Assembly: GCA_021234155.1 (NCBI GenBank)
Contig: JAJEKV010000039.1
Span: 6,122,745-6,186,744, forward strand
Length of the DNA stretch: 64,000 bases
Origin: Isoetes taiwanensis
Lineage: Eukaryota > Streptophyta > Lycopodiopsida > Isoetales > Isoetaceae
Direction of reading: 5' to 3'
The notes below the pieces were generated by a model that worked only from the letters and a program-made list of their open reading frames with translations, did no database searches and was not told the origin of the DNA. Of this stretch, positions 35,941 to 48,299 are shown piece after piece. A program made the translations under genes and the position numbers. Numbering within the stretch: position 1 is the first letter of the stretch; each line of letters begins with the position of its first letter.

Positions 35941-37303
35941 TCTTATATTATAATGTTTTGTAATGGACCACGCCCCTAGATCGAAGCGGCTTAGATTCGC
36001 TCTCCTGTTTAACGGTCAAGATTGCCTCTTGAACATTAAAACTATTTTTTTCTCTTTCCTCCCAAGGAGTAGAACGATGGCGCATTGGGCACCGCAATCT
36101 TCCATATCCACATCTTGGGCAGCTCTCAAGCCCCTTCTCATTTATAAGCTTATTCGCTTATGCCCTTTTCTCAGGCGAGATTATTGCGTGCATAATTCCT
36201 CTTTGGCCATGGCCTAACCCTATCCGATTGGAGTTGAGTCCTTCTTCACTTACACTCTTGATGCAGTAGAGCGAGTTCAATAGAAAGAATGGAGGTCAAA
36301 GTGAATGTAAGGATGATATGAAGGCAACAAAGGATGGTATGGATCAACTTTTGACTTTTTTTTCCCATGGCAAGGGAAGGGTCGCCATAGTCGCATGTGC
36401 ACAAATCCTTTTTTAGTATAAGGTCAGCAGTTAGGTCTCATCTGCCGGACATGCCGCCATAGCCATCCTCTGCTCTAACCCGTGGTTAGAGAATCACAAA
36501 CAAGAAAGCCGATTTGATGATTATGGCTAAGACTTACTTTTTCCGGGTCTTAGATTTTGAGTTCTTGCATTTCTTTGTCGGTTTTAGTTTAAGCTCGGCA
36601 TTTAGATCTCGCCGGAGATAGTGGCGACATGATTTTGACGTGAAGAATCAAGAAGCATTATAAGAGGTTGAAATAAACAAAGATTAAAGACTAAAGCGGG
36701 CGTAAGAAAGGCCCGCTTTTAAAAAAAAAATCGTATTCTTTTCACGACCATCGGCGTTTGCCTAGATTTTTTTTTGAAGGTCGTTTAAGCAAGCCCGGCA
36801 ATGGAGCTCTTAATTATGGTAGTCCGGGTTCTTTGGAGGTTTGTTTTTATATTTGAAACTCTTTGATATGGATCTTTTTTTCCCCTGATCGAGCTATGGA
36901 AGAAGCTAAGAGACTATAATCGAAGTTCAGACAAAGATTGCAGGTATGCTAATTGCCTTTAGATGTTGGCTTAATCTAAAAACTATGAGCAGACATGGTA
37001 ACAAAAAGCCATGATAAATATTCAGATTTGCAATCGGTTGTTCAGCTAACCCAAGAGAGATCCGAGGCTTCAGATAAGAATATGGAAGCATTTCATTTTT
37101 ATTTGCTTGCTTAACGCATAACTATCAATGCAGTATCTTCTTGGTGAGCCATAGAACTCAGTAATCTTGCTGCAAATGTTACAATAGAGCATTATGTTCT
37201 CTGAAGAGCGAAAGGCAAACATGAGGCATTATTATGTTGCCCACTGAAGACCTTGATGCACTGATATTGGTCTCTACTGATGATGATCTAAAAAATTTGA
37301 ACT
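35941..37303 (+). mobile_element. Helitron-type 5' end with captured gene fragments (copy 3)
   Basis: Same segment as at 3603, beginning A|TCTTATATTATAATG at 35941. The PB1-like words LPTEDLDALILVSTDDDL are intact at 37232-37303. The middle (35990-36800) is damaged, mainly at CTG/CAG sites and homopolymers. Confidence 0.5.
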
Positions 37304-37924
37304 AATGCAACCCTCCTTGCTTAATGGAAAAAATATGAACTAATGCATATAAATGGAGTGAAATTTGGGCAGTCTACAGTTTCCTGCACAAGTGTACTGC
37401 ATATATGAAGGACCCCATCATCTGTAACAGGTTTATTCTTCTTCTTGGGAAAGAACTCCGCACACCGGGGAAGAGTAGATGACAAAGTGATCGGTGACGC
37501 AAAGAAAAAAAAATCTTAGCCATGATATTTGCAAGGCTTTTTGCATATGCATCATCTCAGAACAGGTTTATTCTTCTTCTTGGGAAAGAACTGCTATAGC
37601 CAGGAAGAGTAGATGACAAAGCAGGGCATCTGCACGGCAAAGAAAAAATCTTAGCCATGATATTTGCAAGGCTTTTGCATATGCAAAGGTTTTGAAATAC
37701 AAATTTCCTTAGTTTCTTAAACCTACTTATTAATAGAAGTGCGTAATATACTCCTTATAAAAACGTCGTTCCAAGCTTCAGTTTGTTAGTTTTGTTAGAT
37801 TAACTTTTTTTGAGGTTGAGAAGATGGCGATTGAGAAGATGGCGGTAACTTTTGAGGTTAGACTCATTATATTAGATTATAGTTCATTGTTTTGGAGAAG
37901 ATACATGGATTGAGAAGATGGTAC

Positions 37925-38152
37925 CATCTAAAGTTCTTTTTAGAGTTAAAGTACCCAACATTATATTAAATTATTAGTCTCATAAACAATTTTTGAGTTT
38001 ATTCATCCATTTTAGTCTCTAAAATTGTCATCCTCTAATATTATAGTTTGACAAACCTTCAACTCAAAATTTTGGATTGATTTTAATGGATAAGAAAAAA
38101 TAGAAAGTACTTGATTTTAAAAGTACCCGGTGTAAAGTACTTTTTGAGGGTT
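37925..38152. mobile_element. Damaged MITE remnant (copy 3)
   Basis: The interior of the MITE is recognisable (accatctaaagttcttttta, ttttggattgattttaatgg, ttgagggttcc) but both terminal repeats and the flanking duplications are gone, and short phrases such as gagaagatgg are reused. This may be real rearrangement or a consensus error. Confidence 0.6.
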
Positions 38153-39225
38153 CCATGTACATCTTTTATATTGTAGATGTACATCTTTCTTATATTGTCT
38201 ATGGTACCTTTGTTGTTGAGTGAAAGCCTTATTTTGTGCTCATGTATAGTCAAAAGCATCTTTTGTTGTTGAGTGAAAGCCTTATTTTGTGCTCATCTAT
38301 ATGTCAAGTGACTTTTGTCATGTCGGTGGGAAATTGTAAAGCTTGAGGTTGGAGTATCTGTCATCATAGTTTAAAATAACGGAGGGCGACACTTTGACTA
38401 TGCCCTTTGCAACTATCGATTGAGGAAGCAAGTTTTTGGTCATAATAATATCTTTTGCGGATGCACCGGATAAACAAATTTATTTGGAACAAAAGTACTA
38501 CTCTTTGTTTGTGCTGGCTTAGGTATATAGCATGGGATCCTTTTGTTTAAGATTTGTGTCAATTGTTGAGGGTCCTCAAACACATTATTGCAAGATGGAA
38601 CATTGCAATTTAAATTTAAAGGCTGCTAAGGGGTGTGTCATAAATGAGCATTATCCACCAACATGTATGATGCTCATTGTGTTCAATCATGGTAACCTCT
38701 ATATCAATACGACACTTTTGCATGTCAAACCACTATTTGAGCCTTGCATCTCGGGTTATAGGAAAATTAGCACAATAAAATAGACAATTTTCAGAATAAA
38801 GGTTATAGGAAAATGAACACAATAAAATAGACATTTTCGGAAAGAAAGCTAGAAAGTTTAACCAATTATACGCTTCATTGCCATGGAAAGTAGATAAATG
38901 TTGCCTAAATGCCTAATCCATCAATGATGCATCACAATCAAGTCACAAGATAATCTTCAATTTCAGCGGCTCATCTTTTCGTTGCAACAATCTTTCAAAA
39001 AAGATGATGAAGGGCATCCTTCAAGTCACATCAAAGTGGAATTGAGTTCAGTTTTGTATCGTTGTAAATGCTAGAGTGAAAACCCATTGAGTAAATGTTG
39101 AGTTGAGATTGAGACTGAAAACCCATTGACGGCCTAAGTGTTGAAGAAGACAAAATGAGAGCTATAAAAAGGGTCACTTTTTTATTGGTGGTGTACAAAA
39201 AGCGACCTTATCTTTTATCCCACGA

Positions 39226-40320
39226 ACATAAACTCTTTGTACTTCTTTTCAGCCCAAAACTTTACATCCAAACGAATGAAGTAACATACTTGAATAGCAT
39301 TTAAAACTGCTCGGTTTTTACGCCAAGCAACCCCATTATGTTGTGGTGTATGAGGGATTGTATACTCTCGCAAAATACCAAAGATGAGCACAAAAAAGAA
39401 TCAAACTCATTATTTTTGAATTCACCACCATTGTCACTACGGGTACTTTTCAAAGTCTTTTCCTTTTGTAATTCCACCATGGCTTTCCATTTGCAAAATG
39501 TAGCAAAAAAACTTCAAGTTTCTTCTTAAGTGCATAGATGAAACAATAACGTGAATAATCATCAATTATCGATTAGAAAATAAGCGGCACCACCCAAGCG
39601 AGGTAGTGGTAAAGGCCCACAAAGATCCATATGAACCAACTCTAAGATAGATGATGCACGAGGAGCAACATGATTAAAAGGGCGCCTACAAGGTTTACCA
39701 AGTACACATGCTTCACAAGGCGCTAATACGCTCTCTTGAATCCATGAAAAACCATGCACAACACCGTATTTTTTCATATGCAATATCTAGGAAAAGACGC
39801 ATGACAAAAACGTCCATGCCACAAATCTCCATCAGAATTTCTTACAGTAAGTGCATAAATCAGATCATCTGTGATCTTATACTCATATAGATTATGATGA
39901 CGCATACCAGTACCAAGAATCAAGCCATCTTTTAAAAGATAACAAAAGAGTTCATCAAAGTAGATATGAATCCCAACATCAGTTAAGCGAAACCGAAAGT
40001 AAATGACGATGTAAAGGCGGGCACATGTAATACACCACGGAGAAAATGAATCCCTGAACGAGCTTGTAATGGCAAATCACCAATTCCAAGAATTTGTTGG
40101 CGACTATCATCACCCATATAAACATACTTCAAAACACGCAAAGGATGATAATTTCTAAGCAAGGATTTCTCAAATACCATATGTTGAGTAGCACCTATGC
40201 CAACAAAAATACACAAAATGAATATAAAATCCAAACTCAAATACCAGATATAAAACACACACTTGTTTCTTCTTTTATTCCAACAAAAACTCGAAATAAA
40301 CATACAAATATCACCACAAC
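39226..40320 (-). mobile_element. Ty1/copia protease-integrase fragment (copy 3)
   Basis: Best preserved of the three around the zinc-binding and early integrase part: CEACVLGKPCRRPF gives the CxxC-like cysteines, followed by ASSILELVHMDLCGPLPLPR. The protease-proximal region (39983-40320) is open through GATQHMVFEKSLLRNYHPL. Still lacks reverse transcriptase and LTRs. Confidence 0.85.
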
Positions 40321-40409
40321 ATTTTTTTTTTCTTTTTTCTTTTTTCTTTTTTCTTTTTTCTTTTTCCTTTTTCCTTTTTTCTTTTTTCTTTTCCCTTTTT
40401 TTTTTTTTA
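40321..40409. repeat. Poly-T / CT-rich low-complexity tract (copy 3)
   Basis: Same tract as 8127-8213; here the ttttttc unit repeats about five times before the ttttcc part. Confidence 0.88.
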
Positions 40410-40507
40410 AATCTCACACCACCACATCACACCAACACTACTCAATAGTTCTGAGTAGTTCTCACTTATTTAGAAGGAACATGATGCACACCTGAATCTA
40501 TTTACTA

Positions 40508-42698
40508 CTAGTAATAGTGCCCAGCGTTGCTGGGCATAGACTCCTTTTCATAAATCTCATAAGAAACGAAGCCCATCATTGCTAGGCTAGAAGAGGTTTC
40601 TGTTGCATTCGACATTGTTCTCTTTCCCTTTGCCTTTTGCTTTCTCTTTCATTTCCTTTTTTCTTTCCTTTTTCATCTTTTGTCGCACTCTTTCATGTTT
40701 CCTTTTCTATTTCGCATTTTCCTTACATGTTTTCTTTTTCCATTTTTTCTTATTTCTTTTCTTAATCCCCTTCCCCTTTTTCTTTTTCCATTTTCTTTTT
40801 TTGTGGATTTTTTCCCTTCCCTTTTTCCCGTATGCTTTTTCCCTTTCTATTCCCCCTTTCATTTCCTTTTCTTTTTCTTCTCTCTTTTTTTTTTTCCATG
40901 CACTTTTTCGTTTCCTTTTCCACAACATTCATGTTCCTCATTTTCCTACCCTCTTCCTCTATTCCCATGCCCGTTTCCCTTCCTTTTTCGTATTTCTTTT
41001 CCCTCTTTCTTTTCCCATGCTCTTTTCCTTTTTCTCTTATTTAAATCCCCTTTTCTCTCTTCCCCTCCCCTTTTTTCTGTGCCCTTTTCTGCTTCTCTTT
41101 TCTTATTTCCCTCTCCACTTTTCGTCGTGCCTTTTCTCTCTCCTCTTTCTCTCTTTCAGCCTCCCTTTTTATTTTTCCCTTCCCCTTTCATCCTTTCCTC
41201 GCACTTCCCTTTTTCCTCATGCACTTTTCCCCTTTCCTTTCCCATTTCTTCTCCTTTTCTCTTTCCCTTTCCCTTCCTTTCCCTTTCCCTTTTTCCCTTC
41301 CTTTCTTCCCATCCTTTTCTTGTTCCCTTTTGCCCTTCCCGGTCGCCATCTTTTCCTTTTTTCTCCTCTCTCAACCCTTCCCCTTTCCCAATGCCCTTTC
41401 GCTCCCGTTTTCCATTTCCTTTCCTTTTCCCTTTTCCTTTTCTTTTTCCCATGTTATTTTTCCCTTCCCTTTTCCTCTTTCCACACCGGTTCACTCTTCC
41501 CATTTTTTCCTTCCCTTTTTCCATGCTCTTTTTCACTTCTTTTTCTCCCTCTCTTTACCCTTTCCCTTTCCCATTCTCTATCCCTATCCCTACCCCTATC
41601 CCTTTTCTTGATGGACTTTTTTTTCCCTTTCCTCATTTCCCAACCCTTTTCCTCTTCTCCTTTTTGTCATGCCTTTTTTTACCTTTCCTTTCCCCTTTCC
41701 CCCTTCATTTTCTTTTCACTTCCTTCTTTCCATGCCTTTTTCAACATCTCTCTTTTCCCTCTTGCCTTTTTTCCCCTTTCCCCCACCCTTTCTCTCTTCC
41801 CCCGTTTTTTTTCTCTTGCCCTTTTTCCATGCTTTTTTTTCACTTTCATTTTCTTCGTTTTTCCCTTTTCCCCTTCCCTTTTCCCTTGTCTCACTTCCCC
41901 TTTCCCTCATGCCTTTTTTTCCATGTTCCCTTTCCACCTTTCTGCCTCCCTTTTTTATTTTCCTTTCTCTTTTCCATTTTCCCATGCTCTCTTTCTATTC
42001 CTTCTCCCCACCCTTTTCTTGTTTCCCTTTTTCCCCTTCCTTTTTCCTCATTTCCCTTCTCTTTTGTCCTCCCTTTTTCCCTCCTTTTTTCTTTTCCATT
42101 TTCCTTTCCCTTCTTCCATGCCATTTTTCCCTTCTCTTTTCCCTTTTCTCACCCTTTTCTCTCTTCCCTTTTTTCCACCTTCTTTTTCTTCCTTTTTTCC
42201 ATGCTTTTTCTCGCTTATCCTTTTCCCATTTCTTCACCCTTTCCCTCTTCCCTTTTTTTGGTGCCTTTTTTCCAAGGCTCCCTTTCCTTCTTCCTTTTTC
42301 TTTTTTCATTTCCCTTTTCCCATGCGCTTTTCCCCTTCTCTTTACTCCACCTTTTTTCTGTTACCCTTTCTCCCTCCCTTTTTCCTCCTTTTCCCACACT
42401 TTGCTTTTTTTTCCCTTTTTCCCTTTGTTTTCCCCTCCCTTTTTCTTTTTCTTTTCCCTTATCCCTTTTCCCATGCCATTTTTTCCTTTTTTTTCTCCCT
42501 TTCCTCACCCTTTTCCACTTCCCCTTTTTCCCATGCCTTTTTACCCTTTCACGTTACCCTCTCCTCAAGACATCAAAACATGACCAATCATAGTGGTCAA
42601 AAGTCGTGCGATAAATCTCTGCCTTTGGATGCAATTAGATGATCTTGGTCATTCAAATTAGGGCTTGATACAACACGCTAAAACATTATAATATAAGA
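40508..42698 (-). mobile_element. Helitron H1, 2.2 kb, made mostly of a polypurine tract
   Basis: On the minus strand the 5' end is TCTTATATTATAATG at 42698 and the 3' end is hairpin GCCCAGCAACGCTGGGC, ACTATTA, CTAG at 40508, followed by T of the host gene. Nearly all the interior is the pyrimidine-rich (plus strand) tract described separately. No transposase or captured exon is seen. The 5' end abuts the 3' end of H2 with no host base between, giving a head-to-tail pair. Confidence 0.85.
40603..42545. repeat. 1.9 kb polypyrimidine:polypurine tract
   Basis: The plus strand is almost wholly C and T: variable ttttcccttt words broken at intervals by short (c)ccatgc and ctcatgc motifs. Because stop codons need purines, very long Phe/Ser/Pro/Leu frames (up to 679 codons) stay open in all three plus-strand frames, which shows they are not coding. 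Not a simple short-unit microsatellite; it looks like a degenerate array of a longer unit ending in catgc. Tracts of this kind can form triplex (H-DNA) structures. Confidence 0.9.
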
Positions 42699-42914
42699 CT
42701 AGTAACGGTGCCCAGCGTTGCTGGGCATAAGTTGGATGTTTGTAAATGTCTTCACTGCAATGGGTTTATTATAACAAAAATATCCAAAGATAGAAAATTG
42801 CCCACCTTCGGTGGGCATTCCCTTAGATTGTAGACATATAGTTAGGACATAATATTTAGACATTCTGGGCATTATATAGGGGTTTTGGTTGAAATAATGC
42901 ACCTATATATTTTC

Positions 42915-43165
42915 ATCCTTTGTATGTTTTGCTATGCCATTGTAAAAGCCTGGAGCAATTCATAATAATCAAATGATTGCATGGGATTCCTTTGCCGTAT
43001 GTTTTGCTATGCCATTGTAAAAGCCTGGAGCAATTCATAACAATCAAATGATAGCACAAAACACTGCATGAGAATCCCAGTCAATCAAATGATAGCACAA
43101 AACACACTGCATGAGAATCCCAGCCAATCAAATGATAGCACAAAACACTGCATGAGAATCCCCGT
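42915..43165. repeat. Direct repeats within H2
   Basis: A ~58 bp unit (tgttttgctatgccattgta ... aatcaaatga) occurs twice, followed by a ~44 bp unit (agcacaaaacactgcatgag...) three times. Typical internal tandem repeats of Helitrons. Confidence 0.8.
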
Positions 43166-45131
43166 CAAAGTTAATATAGCCTAGATGGTATCATTTTAGA
43201 TTTCATTCTAGGAATGTAATCAGGTTCTAATTTTATTCATCAATAATTTATTCATTAGAAGACTCTGCATCAGGTGGGATTATTTGCACAATAAAATTGA
43301 CGCCATTTGCCAAAGTTTCAAAATATCATATGTTTAAAAGGGAGTCCTACAAATAGCAAGTCTTGGAGGCCTAAGGTATAACCCACCTAAAAATAAATAA
43401 TCAAATTTTTTAAAAGAGACATTCATGTACTTGAGCTTTATATCCAAATAGTTATGTTTATGAAAGATGGATAATCTTTAAAAAAAAAAAAAAAAGCAAA
43501 AAAACATCAGATATAATCCTTATCATAAAGCTACAAAAGAATGCAAGAGATCGGGCAAAGCAGTTAACAACAATGGATATATTAGCATAATCTTAGTGAT
43601 TACATTTATAGATTGCAATATTGCACTAAGCCAGCACTCTACTTAGTTATAAGTTGGATAGACATGATATGACAGCACATGCCCGTGAGCATTTAGACAG
43701 ATGAGGTCCCTGGATAAACCGATACGCCATCACACGTGAATGATATGTTTTAAATAGGACAACAGCCATGCCAACCATGTAAAGACAGGCTTTTCAGATA
43801 TTCATAAGCAAAGAATCTCCATATATTCCATTGGCTGTTGATATTTGGTTCTCCTGTTGAAGAAGCATACAACCTAATGCATGAAAAACCTGTGAAAGAA
43901 GCATACAACTTAATGCCAGGGCCAATTAATCCTAATGTTAATAGATTCTGCCAATTTCTTCGATGCTTACATACACAATATACGCTTACAGGACTTGGTA
44001 GCAAGCAGGCAGCATACCTAGATATTCTACAGCTTGACATTCAACAGCTTCAATATCATATTCATGGCTTCCATTACATTAAATATGAGACAAAAAGGAG
44101 AAGTACCTTTCTTGAATTCTTCATGGCAAATAATTTGATCTGCTCCAAGCCGATCCAAAATTAAAAAGATCTTAGATTATGAAGGAAGCTAAAATCGTTC
44201 AAAGGTGTGTATGCACAACTGCTCTACATGCTCCTGCATTTGTAGAACCCTAGTGCAGTTCTCTGCTCCGGTGATGGTCTGATGCAGAAACGATGCAGAA
44301 TATGCTATTCTGGTGATGGTGTAAAGCCATCCCATCAGAGCAAACAGAGTTCCGCTTATCCCTTAAGGAAGTGCCGTTTGTCCTATTTTGCTTAGGAAGA
44401 CTGCTATACCTTATTGGCAGAAGTAGGTTGCCTAAATGCTCCATAGCCAAGGCATCTCTTGGGTAATTGCATCTCGAACATTTCTTCTGTTGCAGGTCGG
44501 TAAAAAGAGAGAAACACCATAGCCAACCTGTTCGTGGTATAAAAGAAACGGGCTTGAGTGCAAGCAAAGGACGTCATAACAGAGTAGAATGGGTAGAATG
44601 AGCTCTACCCTAGCCGTCATAGCCCGTTGTAAGGCAGGATCCATCTCCAGAGCAGGCAACAGGGCATCTGTCTCGGGTTCTAGGGTTTTTCACAAAACTT
44701 TCGTATGAAAAAAAGGGTCGATCTCAATCGTCTACAATGCCCAGCAACACCTAGTAACGCCCAGCCTAACAAACGCCGGCCTAACAGGATTGAACTCAAA
44801 CGCCGGCTGATTCTGGAAGGAATGGAAAAGGAAAATGAGATGTTTTCGAAGTGTTAGGAAAATAGGGTTAGGGTTTGGTTGACGACATACTTACCCAATA
44901 ACATCCTATATTATAAAGTTATTCTGTAAGTGTTGGACCCAGCCCTAGATCCGACGGCCAAGATTTGATTAAAAATTTGGACGGCCAAAATATCCATTCT
45001 CTTCTCGCTCTATGATAGGATTTAGGGATTCCTCTGCAACAGCCATGGCGCCAAAGCTTGGCATCACCATTCGCTTCTAGGCACCATCTACTTCAAGGTG
45101 GCTGCTTCTCCGAGATGGCGAAAGCATTAGA

Positions 45132-45862
45132 ATGTCTCAGATGGTAGACAAGAAGGGAGAAAGGACTTTAGCTGTTGTGACCAAGGTGGATAAATCGCCT
45201 GAAGGTTTGTATGAAAAAGTTACAGCAGATGCGGTAAATATTGGGTTAGGTTATGTATGTGTGAGGAATAAAACTGACGATGATGCATCTCATGAAGACG
45301 CCAGAATTCAATAAAAGGAGCTTTTTTGGTAGCCATCCTCAGCTATGTCGCTTGCATGAATCGATGGTGGGTATTCCTGCACTTGCCAAAAGATTAACAC
45401 ATATTCAAGTTGAAAGCTTAAAAAATGTACTCAGATTTGGTTCGAAAGATCTGCGTTGCACTGTCTTCTAAGAGATCAGAGCTTGAAAAAATGCCTGCTC
45501 AAGCTTCTGAGGCAACAGCAGCTAGCATATTGATGAAAACATGTAGAGTCGTTAGGCAGGAGTTGGAGCTGCTTACCAAGGGAGACTTTGTTAGCTTTGT
45601 GGAGGAGGAAGACATGCATTATACTGCCAGAATGCATGAGATTTTTGAAGGGTTTGCACGTGAAATCTCTGTAACTGAAAGAGCTTCAGTTGCCTGGATT
45701 TACAGAGGAAGTTGCAAGGGCCATGAAGGAGGCAAAAGGGACAACCCTGCCTAATTTTGTTCCTGCTGATGTGTTTAACCAACTGATTAAAAAGAGAATC
45801 GAGCAGATTCAAGAAGCATGCAAGCAAGTTATAGTTGCTGCACATAGATATGCTGAGATTTG
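45132..45862 (+). pseudogene. Captured fragment of a dynamin-related GTPase (DRP4-like)
   Basis: Reads VDKKGERTLAVVTKVDKSPEG, then VTADAVNIGLGYVCVRNKT, matching the second half of the dynamin GTPase domain; TKVD is the G4 guanine-specificity motif (usually TKxD). Then ESMVGIPALAKRLTHIQ, LVRKICVALSSKRSELEKMP and EEDMHYTARMHEIFEGFA from the middle/stalk, and VARAMKEAKGTTLPNFVPAD further on. P-loop and switch regions are missing. Stops and frame changes occur at about 45312, 45470 and 45700. No introns, as in plant DRP4-type genes. A non-functional captured piece. Confidence 0.8.
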
Positions 45863-45984
45863 ATCATTTCATCTAATGGTTGAGATTTGATGTGGTTGTA
45901 CGCAATTCCATATGGTTCAGATGTAATCACATTGCTCCAAATTCAAACCTAACAGTCCATATCAACAGGCTAAAAGTCAGGATG

Positions 45985-47088
45985 ATCTGGAGAATAAGAT
46001 CAGCCCCATTTGGCTGAAATCTCTCCTGGAAACTAAATTCTTCAATTCTTGCCAAATTCACGGAAACCAGGCCAAAAACGAATGCAACCTCTACTGCATG
46101 GATTATATGGGAAATGGGTTGTGCTCTCTTTGCATTTCAGATCACAAGGGTCATCATGTGGTGCAGGTATGTAAGGAAGTATGGCATTCGGTCTTGGAAG
46201 GACAATGTGGGTAGAATTTTTGAAGTTTTTGGTAAACTGGCTTGGTTATGGCTATGCAGATCAGAAGGTCTTCCTTTTCATGCTTTTAGTAAACTGGTTT
46301 GGTTATGGCTATGCAGATCAGGAGATCTTCCTACCATGATGTGATCAGGGTTTCAGAAATACAAAGGGTGCTTGATCTGGCAGGAGTCCAGACCTACATC
46401 ATAAACAGTGCTAGAGTAGTTTTCTTAAATGAAAGACCACAGCCAAGGCATCCAAAGGGCGTGACAAAAACCTGTGAAATATGTGGCAGAAGTCTTCTTG
46501 ACAGTTACCGCTACTGTTCTTTGGGCTGCAAGGTAAGTACATAGTTACTTAAATGCATAAAACTTTGCACCTCAGTCCAAGTTGCTAAAACATAGATATT
46601 CCTTTCGTTCAATTTGAAGCAACCCAGCTCATAACAATTTATATACTATATATCTTATTAGTTCTCCTATTCGGTTAAATGGCAGCTTGCAGGAATTCAA
46701 TGACATGACATTTGTTTTGCAACCAAGGAAACCGAGTGACAACGTTAGAGGCTCCAACTCAAATAATTCAGATGATACATCTTCTCACAAGAAGGCCAGG
46801 TCAATTTTCAACCATGAATACTCTGGTGGTGAAAATGCTTCTCCATACCACATTTCTATACATAACTTAGACAGTCTTGAGGTCATCTCTGATGCTGATG
46901 ATATGCACGAGGAATCTGACATTGCCCAAACTTCTGAAAATTTAAATAACAGACATTCATCACCTGATGCCAGGCCACTAGAATTTAAGCATAGAGCTGC
47001 AAATTCGAAACGGCGCAAGGGAATTCCTCGGCATAATGTATCTAAAACAGGGATCAAATGCCGAAAACACCTATACTATGTATCATAA
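45985..47088 (+). pseudogene. Captured PLATZ transcription-factor gene with introns
   Basis: PLATZ proteins are plant-specific zinc-dependent DNA-binding factors. Exon at about 45985-46166: WLKSLLETKFFNSCQIHG, then NECNLYCMDYMGNGLCSLC and HKGHHVVQ, the first zinc cluster. Exon 46317-46532: [20 protein letters not shown] ... [16 protein letters not shown] ... [20 protein letters not shown], the second cluster. Exon 46693-47088: EFNDMTFVLQPRKPSDN and a Ser/Asp-rich tail. Splice sites are GT-AG. The start codon and the first residues are missing, so it is a 5'-truncated genomic capture. All visible exons are open. Confidence 0.85.
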
Positions 47089-47321
47089 AAAGCAGGCATT
47101 AAGCAGCCATGATTCTATGCATAATAGACCACTGGCCATTGTATACACCAATACTCCTCAAAACAGAGAGAATATATAATCAACTGTACAGACCGATGAT
47201 CCGAAAATAGGAGATTTGTCGGTGGTTGCACTGTATTTAGGTGTTTATTGTTTGTCTTCAATAATTTCTCTGTTGTAAGAAGATATGATGAGGTGTGCTT
47301 ATCCTTACACAGTGCGTGTGT

Positions 47322-47760
47322 CTGATTGGCAATAAAAATGGACATCTTAAAATGTACAGAGAATATCCAAGTTTTTTTCATATGCTTGGAAATGTCCCTT
47401 GCAGCAATTGGTCAGTGTTCCATATTTAAAGAGTATGCAGAAGCTAATATTGGTGGCTCTTCTATCCTGCTTGGCAGCGTTGCATGTCAGATAGTGTTCA
47501 GGTCTAATTTCAATCAAAAGTTTACTTTTCTACTACTTGGGAATAATCATATGCTGATAAATGTTCTATTTCTGAAGTTTTGGACCAACATATTTGTTCT
47601 TTACAGCAATAGTGGTGATGAAGCACCAAAGAACTAATGGACTTTTGTGTCTGTTGGTAAAGAAATACTCTGCATCGGAATAAAAAGATGTTTGGAGCTG
47701 GCAAAGTTGATGAAACGTATGCTGCTGAGCTCTTTTCCTTGGATGCTAGAAAATTAGGTG
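47322..47760 (+). other. Possible third captured gene fragment in H3
   Basis: An open stretch reads AAIGQCSIFKEYAEANIGGS and on to an apparent gt donor at 47500, then SNSGDEAPKN after a tacag at 47606, and further on KMFGAGKVDETYAAELFSLD near 47688. These look like short exons of one gene, but I do not recognise it. Confidence 0.35.
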
Positions 47761-48299
47761 ATTTAGGGCATGTGAGATTCATTGTTCTATGACTCAAGTC
47801 TTTCAAGTTTCTGATCATATGATATGTCACCTTTAGTTAGAAGTTAGATTCTAATCGATAGTCAATGTTTTCTGGCTTAAGCGAGATAGCTCGAGGAAGA
47901 ATGATGTGCTTGAAACAAGCTTTCTGGCTTCAAACAGAAGAAAATCCTCGCTTCAAACAGAAGAAAATCCTCTCATGGTGTTGTGATCGACGAGACGACA
48001 TTAAACGAAGAATATTAAGGGTTTGTGCATGTTACAATGATTGTGTTTTTGCTTACCTTCTTGGCACGTGTTCCCATCAACTTATTTCTCATGTCCCTTT
48101 ACAATGTGACTGAAGTCTAGATTTTGATCCAAATATATTTCATTTTTTATTTTCACATGAGGTCATACTATTATACAATTTAAAATAATTACCTTAAAAG
48201 GTCCTAGATTTCTACAATGAACAGTGGTTTATAAAAGAAGAAATTCATTTCATTGGCTTTGCTGACGTACAATCACTTCATTGTTTTAATCTCAACTCC

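Noticed and set aside
40603-42642. 679-codon open frame rich in Phe, Ser, Pro and Leu (plus related frames and Lys/Glu/Arg-rich frames on the other strand)
   Set aside because: All three plus-strand frames are open because the tract is almost purely C/T and stop codons need purines. Low complexity, inside Helitron H1, with no domain.
42790-42833. Hairpin gcccaccttcggtgggc followed by attcccttag, resembling a plus-strand Helitron 3' end
   Set aside because: Ends CCTTAG rather than CTRR and has no matching 5' end; treated as an internal hairpin of H2.
42915-43165. Regular short repeats considered as a CRISPR-like array
   Set aside because: Repeats are adjacent with no unique spacers, lie inside a eukaryotic Helitron, and vary in unit length.
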